Notes under the pieces: model-generated | Databases searched by the model: none | What the model saw: only the letters and a program-made list of their open reading frames with translations | What the model was told of the DNA's origin: nothing | Made by a program: the position numbers and the translations under genes | Origin: Micromonospora carbonacea | GTDB taxonomy: Bacteria > Actinomycetota > Actinomycetes > Mycobacteriales > Micromonosporaceae | DNA length: 64,000 nt | Direction of reading: 5' to 3' | Assembly (NCBI RefSeq): GCF_014205165.1 | Contig: NZ_JACHMZ010000001.1 | Location: forward strand, 1,090,001 to 1,154,000 | Part shown: one piece after another, positions 11,208 through 19,057 of the stretch | How positions within the stretch are numbered: position 1 is the first letter of the stretch | Layout of the letters: every line of letters begins with the position of its first letter

Positions 11208-12791
11208 ATGACTTCTCTCGACCGACGTACCCTGCTGCGCGCCGGCCTCGCGACCGGGGCGGGCCTGGCCGGCGGCACGCTGTTCGGCGCGGCCGACGGC
11301 CGGGCTGCCGGTGCCGGGGCGACTCCGCCGGCCGGCGCGCCCGCCTGGCGGCCCGCCGGCCGGCCCGTGCTCACCCACGGCGTGCAGAGCGGCGACGTCA
11401 CGGCCGACTCGGCGCTGGTGTGGACCCGCGCCGACCGGCCGGGCCGGATGTGGGTGGAGGTGAGCCGCCGGCCCGACCTGCGCGGCGCGCGGCTGCTGCG
11501 CGGCCCGGTGCTCGACCCGTCCGCCGACTTCACCGGCCGGGTGCGGGTGCGCGGCCTGCCGTGCGGCGAGCGGCTGCACTACCGGGTGTCGGTGGAGAGC
11601 CTGGACCGGCACGGGGTGCGCAGCGAGCCGCTGGTCGGCTCGTTCGCCACCGCGCCCGGCGCGCACGGCCGGCGGGGCGTGCGGTTCGTCTGGACCGGCG
11701 ACATCGCCGGGCAGGGGTGGGGCATCGCCCCCGACTTCGGCGGGATGCGGATCTTCCAGGCGATGCGGTCCGTCCGCCCCGACTTCTTCCTGTGCAGCGG
11801 CGACACCGTGTACGCCGACGGGCCGCTCGCCGAGACGGTGACGCTGCCCGACGGCCGGATCTGGCGAAACCTGGTCACCCCGGAGAAGAGCAAGGTCGCC
11901 GAGACCCTCGCCGAGTACCGGGGGCAGTTCGCGTACAACCTGCTCGACGAGCACCTGCGCGCGTTCGTCGCCGAGGTGCCGCAGGTCAACCAGTGGGACG
12001 ACCACGAGGTGACCAACAACTGGTATCCCGGGGAGGTCCTGGCCGACGCCCGGTACACCGAGCAGCGGGTCGACGTGCTCGCCGCGCGGGCCCGGCAGGC
12101 GTTCGGCGAGTGGCTGCCGGTGCCGGCGGGCGGGCCGCTGTACCGGAAGCTGTCGTACGGGCCGCTGCTGGACGTGTTCGTGCTGGACATGCGCACCTAC
12201 AAGGACCCCAACGACGGCAACACGTACGCCGACCCGAAGCGCGGCCTGCTCGGCCGGGAGCAGCGGGCGTGGCTGGTCCGGGAGCTGAAGCGGTCCCGGG
12301 CGACGTGGAAGGTGATCGCCAACGACCTGCCGATCGGCCTGGTGGTGCCGGACGGGGCGGCGCAGGAGGGCGTGGCGCAGGGCGACCCCGGCGCGCCCGC
12401 CGGGCGGGAGCTGGAGTTCGCCGAGGTGCTGGGCGCGACGCACCGGGCCGGGGTGACCGGGATCGTGTTCCTCACGGCCGACGTGCACTACACGGCGGCG
12501 CACCACTACGACCCGGCGCGGGCGGCGGTGGCCGACTTCACCCCGTTCTGGGAGTTCGTCTCCGGGCCGGCGCACGCGGGCGCGTTCGGGCCGAACGCCC
12601 TGGACGGCACGTTCGGCCCGCAGGCGGTCTTCGTCAACGCCCCGCCGCGGGCGAACACGTCGCCGGCTGAGGGCTTCCAGCACTTCGGCGAGGTGGCCAT
12701 CGACGGCGGGTCGGGCGCGTTCACGGTGCACCTGCGCGACCGCGACGGGGCCTCGCTCTGGACCACCACCCTGCCCGCCCCGGGCCGCTGA
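11208..12791 (+). CDS. phoD: PhoD-family alkaline phosphatase/phosphodiesterase, Tat-exported
   Basis: 527 aa. The N-terminus has the twin-arginine signal DRRTLLRAG followed by a Gly/Ala-rich hydrophobic core and an ADGRAAGAGA cleavage region, so the folded enzyme is exported by Tat. A PhoD N-terminal beta domain (HGVQSGDVTADSALVWTRAD) is followed by the metallophosphatase core: FVWTGDIAGQGWG, CSGDTVYADGPL, QWDDHEVTNNW, and LTADVHYTAAHHY. These carry the expected Asp/Asn/His metal ligands. ATG 11208 is preferred over GTG 11181 because GTGGAGGGG lies at the right distance. Likely role: releasing phosphate from extracellular esters. Confidence 0.93.
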   Translation: MTSLDRRTLLRAGLATGAGLAGGTLFGAADGRAAGAGATPPAGAPAWRPAGRPVLTHGVQSGDVTADSALVWTRADRPGRMWVEVSRRPDLRGARLLRGPVLDPSADFTGRVRVRGLPCGERLHYRVSVESLDRHGVRSEPLVGSFATAPGAHGRRGVRFVWTGDIAGQGWGIAPDFGGMRIFQAMRSVRPDFFLCSGDTVYADGPLAETVTLPDGRIWRNLVTPEKSKVAETLAEYRGQFAYNLLDEHLRAFVAEVPQVNQWDDHEVTNNWYPGEVLADARYTEQRVDVLAARARQAFGEWLPVPAGGPLYRKLSYGPLLDVFVLDMRTYKDPNDGNTYADPKRGLLGREQRAWLVRELKRSRATWKVIANDLPIGLVVPDGAAQEGVAQGDPGAPAGRELEFAEVLGATHRAGVTGIVFLTADVHYTAAHHYDPARAAVADFTPFWEFVSGPAHAGAFGPNALDGTFGPQAVFVNAPPRANTSPAEGFQHFGEVAIDGGSGAFTVHLRDRDGASLWTTTLPAPGR

Positions 12792-12900
12792 CCCGATCCC
12801 GACCCGGTCCGCGGGCGGTTGCCGTGGCGCGCGAGACGGCAACCGCCCCCGGGGCCGGGCGGAGCGGTCAAGTCGGCGGCGGGCGACGACGCCGATCGCG

Positions 12901-12906
12901 TATCCT
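12901..12906 (+). promoter_or_regulatory. -10 element TATCCT of the ileS leader
   Basis: TATCCT matches TANNNT and lies about 30 bases before the specifier hairpin of the T-box. Transcription would start near 12913, giving a leader of about 240 nt. No clear -35 is visible. Confidence 0.45.
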
Positions 12907-12912
12907 TGACCC

Positions 12913-13150
12913 TCAGCAAGGCGACGACCCGGCCATCACCGGTGAGCCTCCGGAAGAACAGCCGGCGCAACCCGGCCCAGTAGAACCGGACGGGTCCGGC
13001 CCGTCACAGCCGGCAACGAGCGGGCGGTCGATCCTGGCCGCCAAGCGGGGTGGTACCGCGGGCCTGCCCCGGCGCGCCGGCGACGGCGTACCGGAGGAGG
13101 GCTCGTCCTCGCAGACCCACACTGAGTGAGCTGCGCGAGGAGAGCGACCC
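12913..13150 (+). promoter_or_regulatory. T-box riboswitch (Ile), ultrashort stem I type
   Basis: A tRNA-sensing leader in front of ileS. A tiny hairpin CCGG/CCGG (12929-12942) presents the loop CCATCA; its ATC (12935-12937) is an isoleucine codon and would pair with the tRNA-Ile anticodon. The T-box signature GGTGGTACCGCG lies at 13049-13060. Its TGGT (13051-13054) would pair with the uncharged NCCA end, and the final T suits the A discriminator base of tRNA-Ile. Downstream, GAGGA/TCCTC forms a hairpin (13094-13110), and GAGGAG at 13137-13142 is the ileS ribosome-binding site. There is no terminator T-run, so control is probably at translation initiation, as known for actinobacterial ileS T-boxes. 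Confidence 0.9.
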
Positions 13151-13153
13151 CCG

Positions 13154-16100
13154 ATGGCCTATCCGTTGCACGACCCGACCGCCGCCGGCGTCCCGGCGAG
13201 CCCCGACCTGCCCGCGGTCGAGCGCCGGGTGCTGGAGCACTGGGCGGCCGACAAGACCTTCGAGGCGTCCGTCGAGGCCCGCCCCGCCGGGGACGACGGC
13301 AAGAACGAGTACGTCTTCTACGACGGCCCGCCGTTCGCCAACGGCCTGCCGCACTACGGCCACCTCTTCACGGGGTACGTCAAGGACGCGGTGCCCCGCT
13401 ACCAGACGATGCGCGGCCGGCACGTCGAGCGGCGCTTCGGCTGGGACTGCCACGGCCTGCCGGCCGAGGTCGTCGCCGAGAAGCAGCTCGGCATCACCAG
13501 CAAGGCGGAGATCCTCGACCTGGGCGTGGCCCGGTTCAACGAGGCGTGCCGCGCCTCGGTGCTGGAGTTCACCCAGGACTGGGAGCGGTACGTCACCCGG
13601 CAGGCCCGCTGGGTCGACTTCGCCAACGACTACAAGACCCTCGACCTGGACTACATGGAAAGCGTCATGTGGGCCTTCAAGACCCTGCACGACAAGGGCC
13701 TGGTCTACGAGGGCTTCCGGGTGCTGGCGTACTGCTGGCGGTGCGAGACCCCGCTGTCGAACACCGAGACCCGGATGGACGACGTCTACAAGGACCGGCA
13801 CGACCCCACGCTGACCGTGTGGTTCGGGCTGACCGCCGACGACGCCGCCCCCGAGCTGCTGCGCGGGCCGGTGAAGCTGGGCGTGTGGACCACCACGCCG
13901 TGGACGCTGCCGTCGAACCTGGCGCTCGCCGTCGGCCCCGACATCGAGTACGCGGTGCTGGAGCGCGACGGCGACCGGTTCGTCGTCGGCGCGGCGCGGC
14001 TGGGCGCGTACGCGAAGGAGCTGGAGGGGTACGAGCAACTCGGGACGGTGCACGGCCGCGACCTGGTTGGCCGCCGCTACACCCCGCTGTACGACTTCCT
14101 CGTCTCCCGGGCCGGCGAGAACGCCTACCAGGTGCTCGGGGCGGAGTTCGTCACCACCGAGGACGGCACCGGGATCGTCCACCTCGCCCCGGCCTTCGGC
14201 GAGGACGACCAGAACGTCTGCAACGCGGCCGGCATCCCGACCGTCGTCACCGTCGACGACCACACCCGGTTCACCGCGCTGGTCCCGCCCTACGAGGGCG
14301 AGCAGGTCTTCGACGTCAACAAGCCGGTGATCCGGGAGCTGAAGGAACGGGGGGTGGTGCTGCGGCAGGACACCTACACCCACTCCTACCCGCACTGCTG
14401 GCGCTGCGACACCCCGCTGGTCTACAAGGCGGTGTCGTCGTGGTTCGTGGCGGTGACGCGGTTCAAGGACCGGATGGTCGAGCTGAACCAGCAGATCAAC
14501 TGGACCCCGGGGCACATCAAGGACGGCTCGTTCGGCAAGTGGCTGGCCAACGCCCGGGACTGGTCGATCAGCCGCAACCGGTTCTGGGGCTCGCCGATCC
14601 CGGTGTGGAAGTCCGACGACCCGACCCACCCGCGCGTCGACGTCTACGGGTCGCTGGACGAGATCGAGCGGGACTTCGGCGTGCGCCTGACCGACCTGCA
14701 CCGGCCGGCGGTCGACGACCTGGTGCGCCCCAACCCGGACGACCCGACCGGCAAGTCGACCATGCGCCGGGTGCCCGAGGTGCTGGACTGCTGGTTCGAG
14801 TCCGGCTCGATGCCGTTCGCCCAGGTGCACTACCCGTTCGAGAACCGCGACTGGTTCGAGCACCACTACCCGGGCGACTTCATCGTCGAGTACATCGGGC
14901 AGACCCGCGGCTGGTTCTACACCATGCACGTGCTGGCCACGGCGCTGTTCGACCGGCCGGCGTTCCGCAACTGCCTCAGCCACGGCATCCTGCTCGGCTC
15001 CGACGGACGCAAGATGTCCAAGAGCCTGCGCAACTACCCGGACGTCTACCACGTCTTCGACTCGTACGGCTCCGACGCGATGCGCTGGATGCTGATGTCG
15101 TCGCCGGTGCTGCGCGGCGGGGACATGCCGGTCACCGAGGGGTCGATCCGCGACGCCGTCCGGCAGGTGCTGCTGCCGCTGTGGAACGTGTGGTACTTCT
15201 TCTCGCTCTACGCCAACGCCGACGGCCACACCGCCCGGCGGCGGGTGGACTCCACCCACCTGCTCGACCGGTACGTGCTGGCGAAGACCAACGAGCTGGT
15301 CGCCACGACGCAGGCACAGCTCGACGCGTACGACATCTCGGGGGCCTGCGCCACGGTCCGGTCGTTCCTCGACGCGCTGACCAACTGGTACGTCCGCCGG
15401 TCCCGCGACCGGTTCTGGTCCGGCGACGCCGACGCGTTCGACACGCTCTGGACGGTGCTGGAGACGCTGTGCCGGGTGGTGGCCCCGCTGGCGCCGCTGA
15501 CCGCCGAGGAGATCTGGCGCGGCCTCACCGGCGAGCGGTCGGTGCACCTGACCGACTGGCCGACGGCCGAGGAGTTCCCCGCCGACCACGAGCTCGTCGC
15601 GGCGATGGACGCCGTCCGGGACGTCTGCTCGGCGGCGCTGTCGCTGCGCAAGGCCAAGGGGCTGCGGGTGCGGCTGCCGCTGTCGAAGCTGACCGTCGCC
15701 TCGCCGGTGGCGGCGCAGCTGCGCCCGTTCGCCGACCTGGTCGCCGACGAGGTCAACGTGAAGGCCGTGGAGTTCTCCGAGGAGGTCGCCAGCTATTGCC
15801 AGCAGGTGCTGACCGTGGTGCCCCGGGCCCTCGGGCCCCGCGTCGGCAAGCAGGTGCAGCAGGTGATCAAGGCGGTCAAGGCGGGCGAGTGGGAGCTGGT
15901 CGACGGCGCCCCCGTCGCCGCCGGGGTCACCCTCGCCGAGGGCGAGTACGAGCTGCGCCTCGTCGCCGCCGACGCCGAGCACTCCGCGCCGCTGCCCGGC
16001 GCGCAGGGCGTGGTCGTGCTCGACACGGCGGTCACCCCGGAGCTGGCCGCCGAGGGGCTGGCCCGCGACGTGGTGCGGGTGGTGCAGCAGGCCCGCCGCG

Positions 16101-16327
16101 ACGCCGACCTGGAGGTGTCGGACCGGATCGCGCTGACGCTGTCGGCGTCGGCGGAGGTCCGGGCGGCGGTGGCGGCGTACCGGGACTTCGTGGCCCGCGA
16201 GGTGCTCGCCGACGCGATCGAGGTGGTGGCGGAGGACGCCGACCTCGCCGACCGCGCCGGTCGGCCCGGCTTCGCCGGCGAGGTCGGCGACGGCGAGGGC
16301 GTGACGGTCGCGGTGCGCCGCGCCTGA
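13154..16327 (+). CDS. ileS: isoleucyl-tRNA synthetase, long (type 2) form
   Basis: Charges tRNA-Ile. 1057 aa, longer than the ~930 aa type 1 enzymes. The HIGH motif reads HYGH (residues 67-70, in [11 protein letters not shown]) and the KMSKS motif is at 620-624. HYGH and the length are marks of the type 2 (eukaryote-like) IleRS, whose members tolerate mupirocin; resistance here is inferred. A CP1 editing domain with [15 protein letters not shown] and the zinc-type [12 protein letters not shown] lie between the motifs. Regulated by the T-box leader upstream. The stop codon is followed within nine bases by repeat copy 2. Confidence 0.97.
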   Translation: MAYPLHDPTAAGVPASPDLPAVERRVLEHWAADKTFEASVEARPAGDDGKNEYVFYDGPPFANGLPHYGHLFTGYVKDAVPRYQTMRGRHVERRFGWDCHGLPAEVVAEKQLGITSKAEILDLGVARFNEACRASVLEFTQDWERYVTRQARWVDFANDYKTLDLDYMESVMWAFKTLHDKGLVYEGFRVLAYCWRCETPLSNTETRMDDVYKDRHDPTLTVWFGLTADDAAPELLRGPVKLGVWTTTPWTLPSNLALAVGPDIEYAVLERDGDRFVVGAARLGAYAKELEGYEQLGTVHGRDLVGRRYTPLYDFLVSRAGENAYQVLGAEFVTTEDGTGIVHLAPAFGEDDQNVCNAAGIPTVVTVDDHTRFTALVPPYEGEQVFDVNKPVIRELKERGVVLRQDTYTHSYPHCWRCDTPLVYKAVSSWFVAVTRFKDRMVELNQQINWTPGHIKDGSFGKWLANARDWSISRNRFWGSPIPVWKSDDPTHPRVDVYGSLDEIERDFGVRLTDLHRPAVDDLVRPNPDDPTGKSTMRRVPEVLDCWFESGSMPFAQVHYPFENRDWFEHHYPGDFIVEYIGQTRGWFYTMHVLATALFDRPAFRNCLSHGILLGSDGRKMSKSLRNYPDVYHVFDSYGSDAMRWMLMSSPVLRGGDMPVTEGSIRDAVRQVLLPLWNVWYFFSLYANADGHTARRRVDSTHLLDRYVLAKTNELVATTQAQLDAYDISGACATVRSFLDALTNWYVRRSRDRFWSGDADAFDTLWTVLETLCRVVAPLAPLTAEEIWRGLTGERSVHLTDWPTAEEFPADHELVAAMDAVRDVCSAALSLRKAKGLRVRLPLSKLTVASPVAAQLRPFADLVADEVNVKAVEFSEEVASYCQQVLTVVPRALGPRVGKQVQQVIKAVKAGEWELVDGAPVAAGVTLAEGEYELRLVAADAEHSAPLPGAQGVVVLDTAVTPELAAEGLARDVVRVVQQARRDADLEVSDRIALTLSASAEVRAAVAAYRDFVAREVLADAIEVVAEDADLADRAGRPGFAGEVGDGEGVTVAVRRA

Positions 16328-16332
16328 GGTGT

Positions 16333-16384
16333 AAGGAGGGGCCCCCTGTTAACGCTTTCTGTATAGGAGGGGGCCCCTCTCAAC
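16333..16384 (+). repeat. stop-proximal palindromic repeat, copy 2
   Basis: Five bases after the ileS stop: AAGGAGGGGCCCCCTG, GTTAACGCTTTCTGT, then AGGGGGCCCCTCT. Same orientation relative to the upstream gene as the other four copies. This is the most diverged copy in the core (CTTTC instead of CATTC), and both arms changed together (AGGAGGGG with CCCCTCT), so pairing is kept. Confidence 0.85.
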
Positions 16385-16419
16385 CGCCCCGGGCCGCGTC
16401 GCGCGATGGCCCGGGGCGG
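16384..16419 (+). terminator. GC-rich hairpin after ileS
   Basis: A perfect 12-bp stem, CCGCCCCGGGCC and GGCCCGGGGCGG, around a 12-base loop, directly following repeat copy 2. There is no T-run, which is common for terminators in high-GC actinobacteria. The remaining ~190 bp up to 16612 show only a possible -10 (TAACGT at 16499-16504). Confidence 0.6.
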
Positions 16420-16612
16420 TGCCGGCCATCCGAGCGGGCGTGCCGGCCACGGAGCGGTCGCGGCGGCGACCCGTGCGGGCGGGCTCGACAGCGTCGGCTA
16501 ACGTGACAACACCCGTGCCAGCACGGACCACCGGTATCGGCCGACCGCTGGTTACCGGCCCGACCGGCCGTCCCCGCACGGCCGCCTGTCCCAGCACGAC
16601 CCCGGAGGACCA

Positions 16613-17314
16613 GTGCCGCTGCTCTACACCATCGGCAAGCTCACCGTGGCACCCACGCTCCGGTTGGCGTTCCGACCGACCGTGGAGGGTCTCGAGCACA
16701 TCCCGGCGGCCGGCGGCGCGATCTTCGCCGGCAACCACCTCTCGGTCGCCGACGAGCTGTTCCTCGGCACGGTCGTGCCCCGGCACCTGGCGTTCTGGGC
16801 GAAGTCGGAGTACTTCAAGGGCACCGGCGTGAAGGGTGCCTTCTCCAAGTTCGTGCTCACGGGCCTGGGGGCGATCCCCGTCGAGCGGGCCGGCGGCCGG
16901 GCCGCGCTGTCCGCGTTCGACGCGGCGATCCCGGCCCTCCAGGGCGGCGACCTGGTCGCCGTCTACCCGGAGGGCACCCGCTCGCCCGACGGCCGGCTCT
17001 ACCGGGGGCGCACCGGCGCGGCCCGGTTGGCCGTCGCGGCCGGCGTGCCGATCATCCCGGTCGGCATGATCGGCACCGACAAGGCCCAGCCGATCGGCGC
17101 CCGGGTGCCCCGGCCGGGCAAGGCGAAGATCATCGTCCGGTTCGGCAAGCCGCTGGACTTCACCGGCCGCCCCGACGACCGGACGTCGCTGCGCGAGATG
17201 ACCGACGAGCTGATGAGCGAGATCCAGAAGCTCACCGGCCAGGAGTACGTCCCGCGCTACGCCCCGCCGCGCGCCAACGCGCCGGTCGCCGGCGAGCCCC
17301 CGGCCGGGGCCTGA
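16613..17314 (+). CDS. 1-acyl-glycerol-3-phosphate acyltransferase family protein
   Basis: 233 aa of the PlsC family, which acylates lysophosphatidate-type acceptors at the membrane. The catalytic HX4D motif is NHLSVAD; the FxxR-like block is GAIPVERAGG, and the acceptor-binding EGTR motif is in VYPEGTRSPDG. The late IPVGMIG motif is also present. A hydrophobic N-terminus (LLYTIGKLTVAPTLRL) may sit on the membrane. GTG start with GGAGGACC in front. It could be a phospholipid PlsC paralogue or act on another lipid; this cannot be settled from the sequence. Confidence 0.9.
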   Translation: MPLLYTIGKLTVAPTLRLAFRPTVEGLEHIPAAGGAIFAGNHLSVADELFLGTVVPRHLAFWAKSEYFKGTGVKGAFSKFVLTGLGAIPVERAGGRAALSAFDAAIPALQGGDLVAVYPEGTRSPDGRLYRGRTGAARLAVAAGVPIIPVGMIGTDKAQPIGARVPRPGKAKIIVRFGKPLDFTGRPDDRTSLREMTDELMSEIQKLTGQEYVPRYAPPRANAPVAGEPPAGA

Positions 17315-17448
17315 CCCGCCCGGGCGCGCCCGACTTCTCGGGCCGGGGCGGGTTCACGGGCCGGTTTCGTCTCCACGGGTCGGGTCGTGTGCACGGGTCG
17401 ATCCGTCAGGACGGGCCGGGTGCCATGGGGTGTCGTCACGACCTGTCG

Positions 17449-18918
17449 TCACGGCGCGTCGCTGCCGCGTCGGCGTTCCTGCGCCACGAGCCGGTCGACG
17501 TCCGCGAGGTGGTCCAACTGCTTCATCGTGCGGGCCATCCGGGCGTTCGCCGGGATCCGGTCCCGGTTGCGGTCCAGGAACGCCCAGTACCCCGCCGTGT
17601 ACGGGCACGCGTCCGCGCCGAGACGCTTGCGCGGGTCGTACCGGCAGCCGCCGCAGTAGTCGCTCATCCGGTTGACGTACGCGCCGCCGGAGACGTACGG
17701 CTTGGTGGTCATCCGGCCCAGGTCGGCGTACTGGCTCATGCCGACCACGTTGGCGGTCATCACCCACTCGTAGCCGTCCACGAAGCGGGTGTGGAACCAC
17801 TCCACCAACTCGGCCGGCCGCCAGCCGCGTTGCAGGGCGTAGTTGCCGAGCACCATCAGCCGGGGGATGTGGTGCACCCAGCCGTGGTCGCGCACCCCGG
17901 CCAGCACGTCCGACAGGCAGTGCGCCTGCACCGCCTCGGCGTCCAGCTCCTGGAACCAGCCGGGCACCGGGCGGCGGGCGGCGAGCGCGTTGCTGCGCCG
18001 CCAGCCGGCGTCGAAGTGCCAGTACAGGTGCCAGACGAAGTCCCGCCAGCCCAGGATCTGCCGGACGAAGCCCTCGACGCTGGCCAGCGGCGCGCCCTGG
18101 CTCCGGTACGCCCTCTCCGCGCCCCGGACCGCGTCGAGGGGGTCGAGCAGGCCGAGGTTGAACGAGGAGGAGAGCACGCTGTGCGCCAGCCACGGGTCGG
18201 TGGAGAGCATCGCGTCCTCGTACGGGCCGAAGGCGGGCAGCCGGTGCCGCAGGAAGTGGCGTAGCCGGGCCTGGGCCTCCTTCGCGGTCGCCGGGAAGCG
18301 CCGCGGCCCGTCCCGGCCGACGAACCGGATGCCCTCCCGTTCCCAGCGGTCGAGGTCGGCGCGGACCTCGGCGTCGACGTCGTCCTCCTTCGGCACCGGC
18401 GGGGCGGGGACGGCGAGCCTGCCGTCCTTCGGCGGCGGCTCCCGGTTCTCGACGTCGAGGCTCCACCGCCCGCCGACCGGCTCGTCGCCGTCGACCAGCA
18501 CCCGGTGGTGCTCGCGGGCGAACCGGTAGAACGCCTCCATCCGCAGCGCGCCGCTCCGCCCGCCGGCCCACTCGGCGAAGTCGTCCAGGCTGGTGACGAA
18601 GCCGCGCGGCGGCAGCACGGTCACCCCGTCCCGCCGCCGGACGAACTCCAGGGCCCGGCGCGAGGTGGGATGGCAGACCTCGACCGGCTCGCGGACCTTG
18701 CGCAGCCCCTCCGCGTACGTCTCGGCGCGCAGGTAGGTGGCCTGCGCGCCGAGTTCGGCGGCGCGGTGACGCAGCGCGGAGAGGATCAGGTGCGCCTTCT
18801 GCCGGTGGTAGACGCGGCGGCGGAAGACCGCCTTCGACTCGACCAGCAGGACCGGCTGGCGGCGGTCGTCGAGGAAGTGCGGCCCCAGCTGATCAGCGAA
18901 GAGCCAACGCCGCGACAT
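17449..18918 (-). CDS. cryptochrome/photolyase-related protein, FeS-BCP (PhrB) type
   Basis: 489 aa. An N-terminal Rossmann-like domain (RRWLFADQLGPHFLD) precedes an all-helical FAD-binding domain (LLDPLDAVRGAERAY, VEGFVRQILGWRDFVWHLYW, ANVVGMSQYADLGRMTTKPY). Four cysteines at 334, 422, 425 and 438 match the spacing of the [4Fe-4S] ligands in Agrobacterium PhrB (88, 3 and 13 residues apart). That family contains prokaryotic (6-4) photolyases and cryptochromes. Light-driven DNA repair is the likely role; a sensor role is possible. ATG 18918 is chosen because the family begins right there; longer frames upstream are not conserved-looking. Confidence 0.92.
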   Translation of the reverse strand: MSRRWLFADQLGPHFLDDRRQPVLLVESKAVFRRRVYHRQKAHLILSALRHRAAELGAQATYLRAETYAEGLRKVREPVEVCHPTSRRALEFVRRRDGVTVLPPRGFVTSLDDFAEWAGGRSGALRMEAFYRFAREHHRVLVDGDEPVGGRWSLDVENREPPPKDGRLAVPAPPVPKEDDVDAEVRADLDRWEREGIRFVGRDGPRRFPATAKEAQARLRHFLRHRLPAFGPYEDAMLSTDPWLAHSVLSSSFNLGLLDPLDAVRGAERAYRSQGAPLASVEGFVRQILGWRDFVWHLYWHFDAGWRRSNALAARRPVPGWFQELDAEAVQAHCLSDVLAGVRDHGWVHHIPRLMVLGNYALQRGWRPAELVEWFHTRFVDGYEWVMTANVVGMSQYADLGRMTTKPYVSGGAYVNRMSDYCGGCRYDPRKRLGADACPYTAGYWAFLDRNRDRIPANARMARTMKQLDHLADVDRLVAQERRRGSDAP

Positions 18919-19057
18919 GCCCCGATTGTGGCCCGGGCCGGTCGCCGTCCGGCCCGGAAGCCGGAAAACCCGGGCGCTGCCCAGGGAACCCCCGGCCCTG
19001 GACGGTTCCCGCACGAGGCGGACGGCAGCTGTCCAGGAATCCGTGCGCCCGGTCGGG

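Noticed and set aside
11094..12842. Long minus-strand open frame opposite phoD
   Set aside because: Antisense shadow; phoD has a Tat signal and all metal-site motifs on the plus strand.
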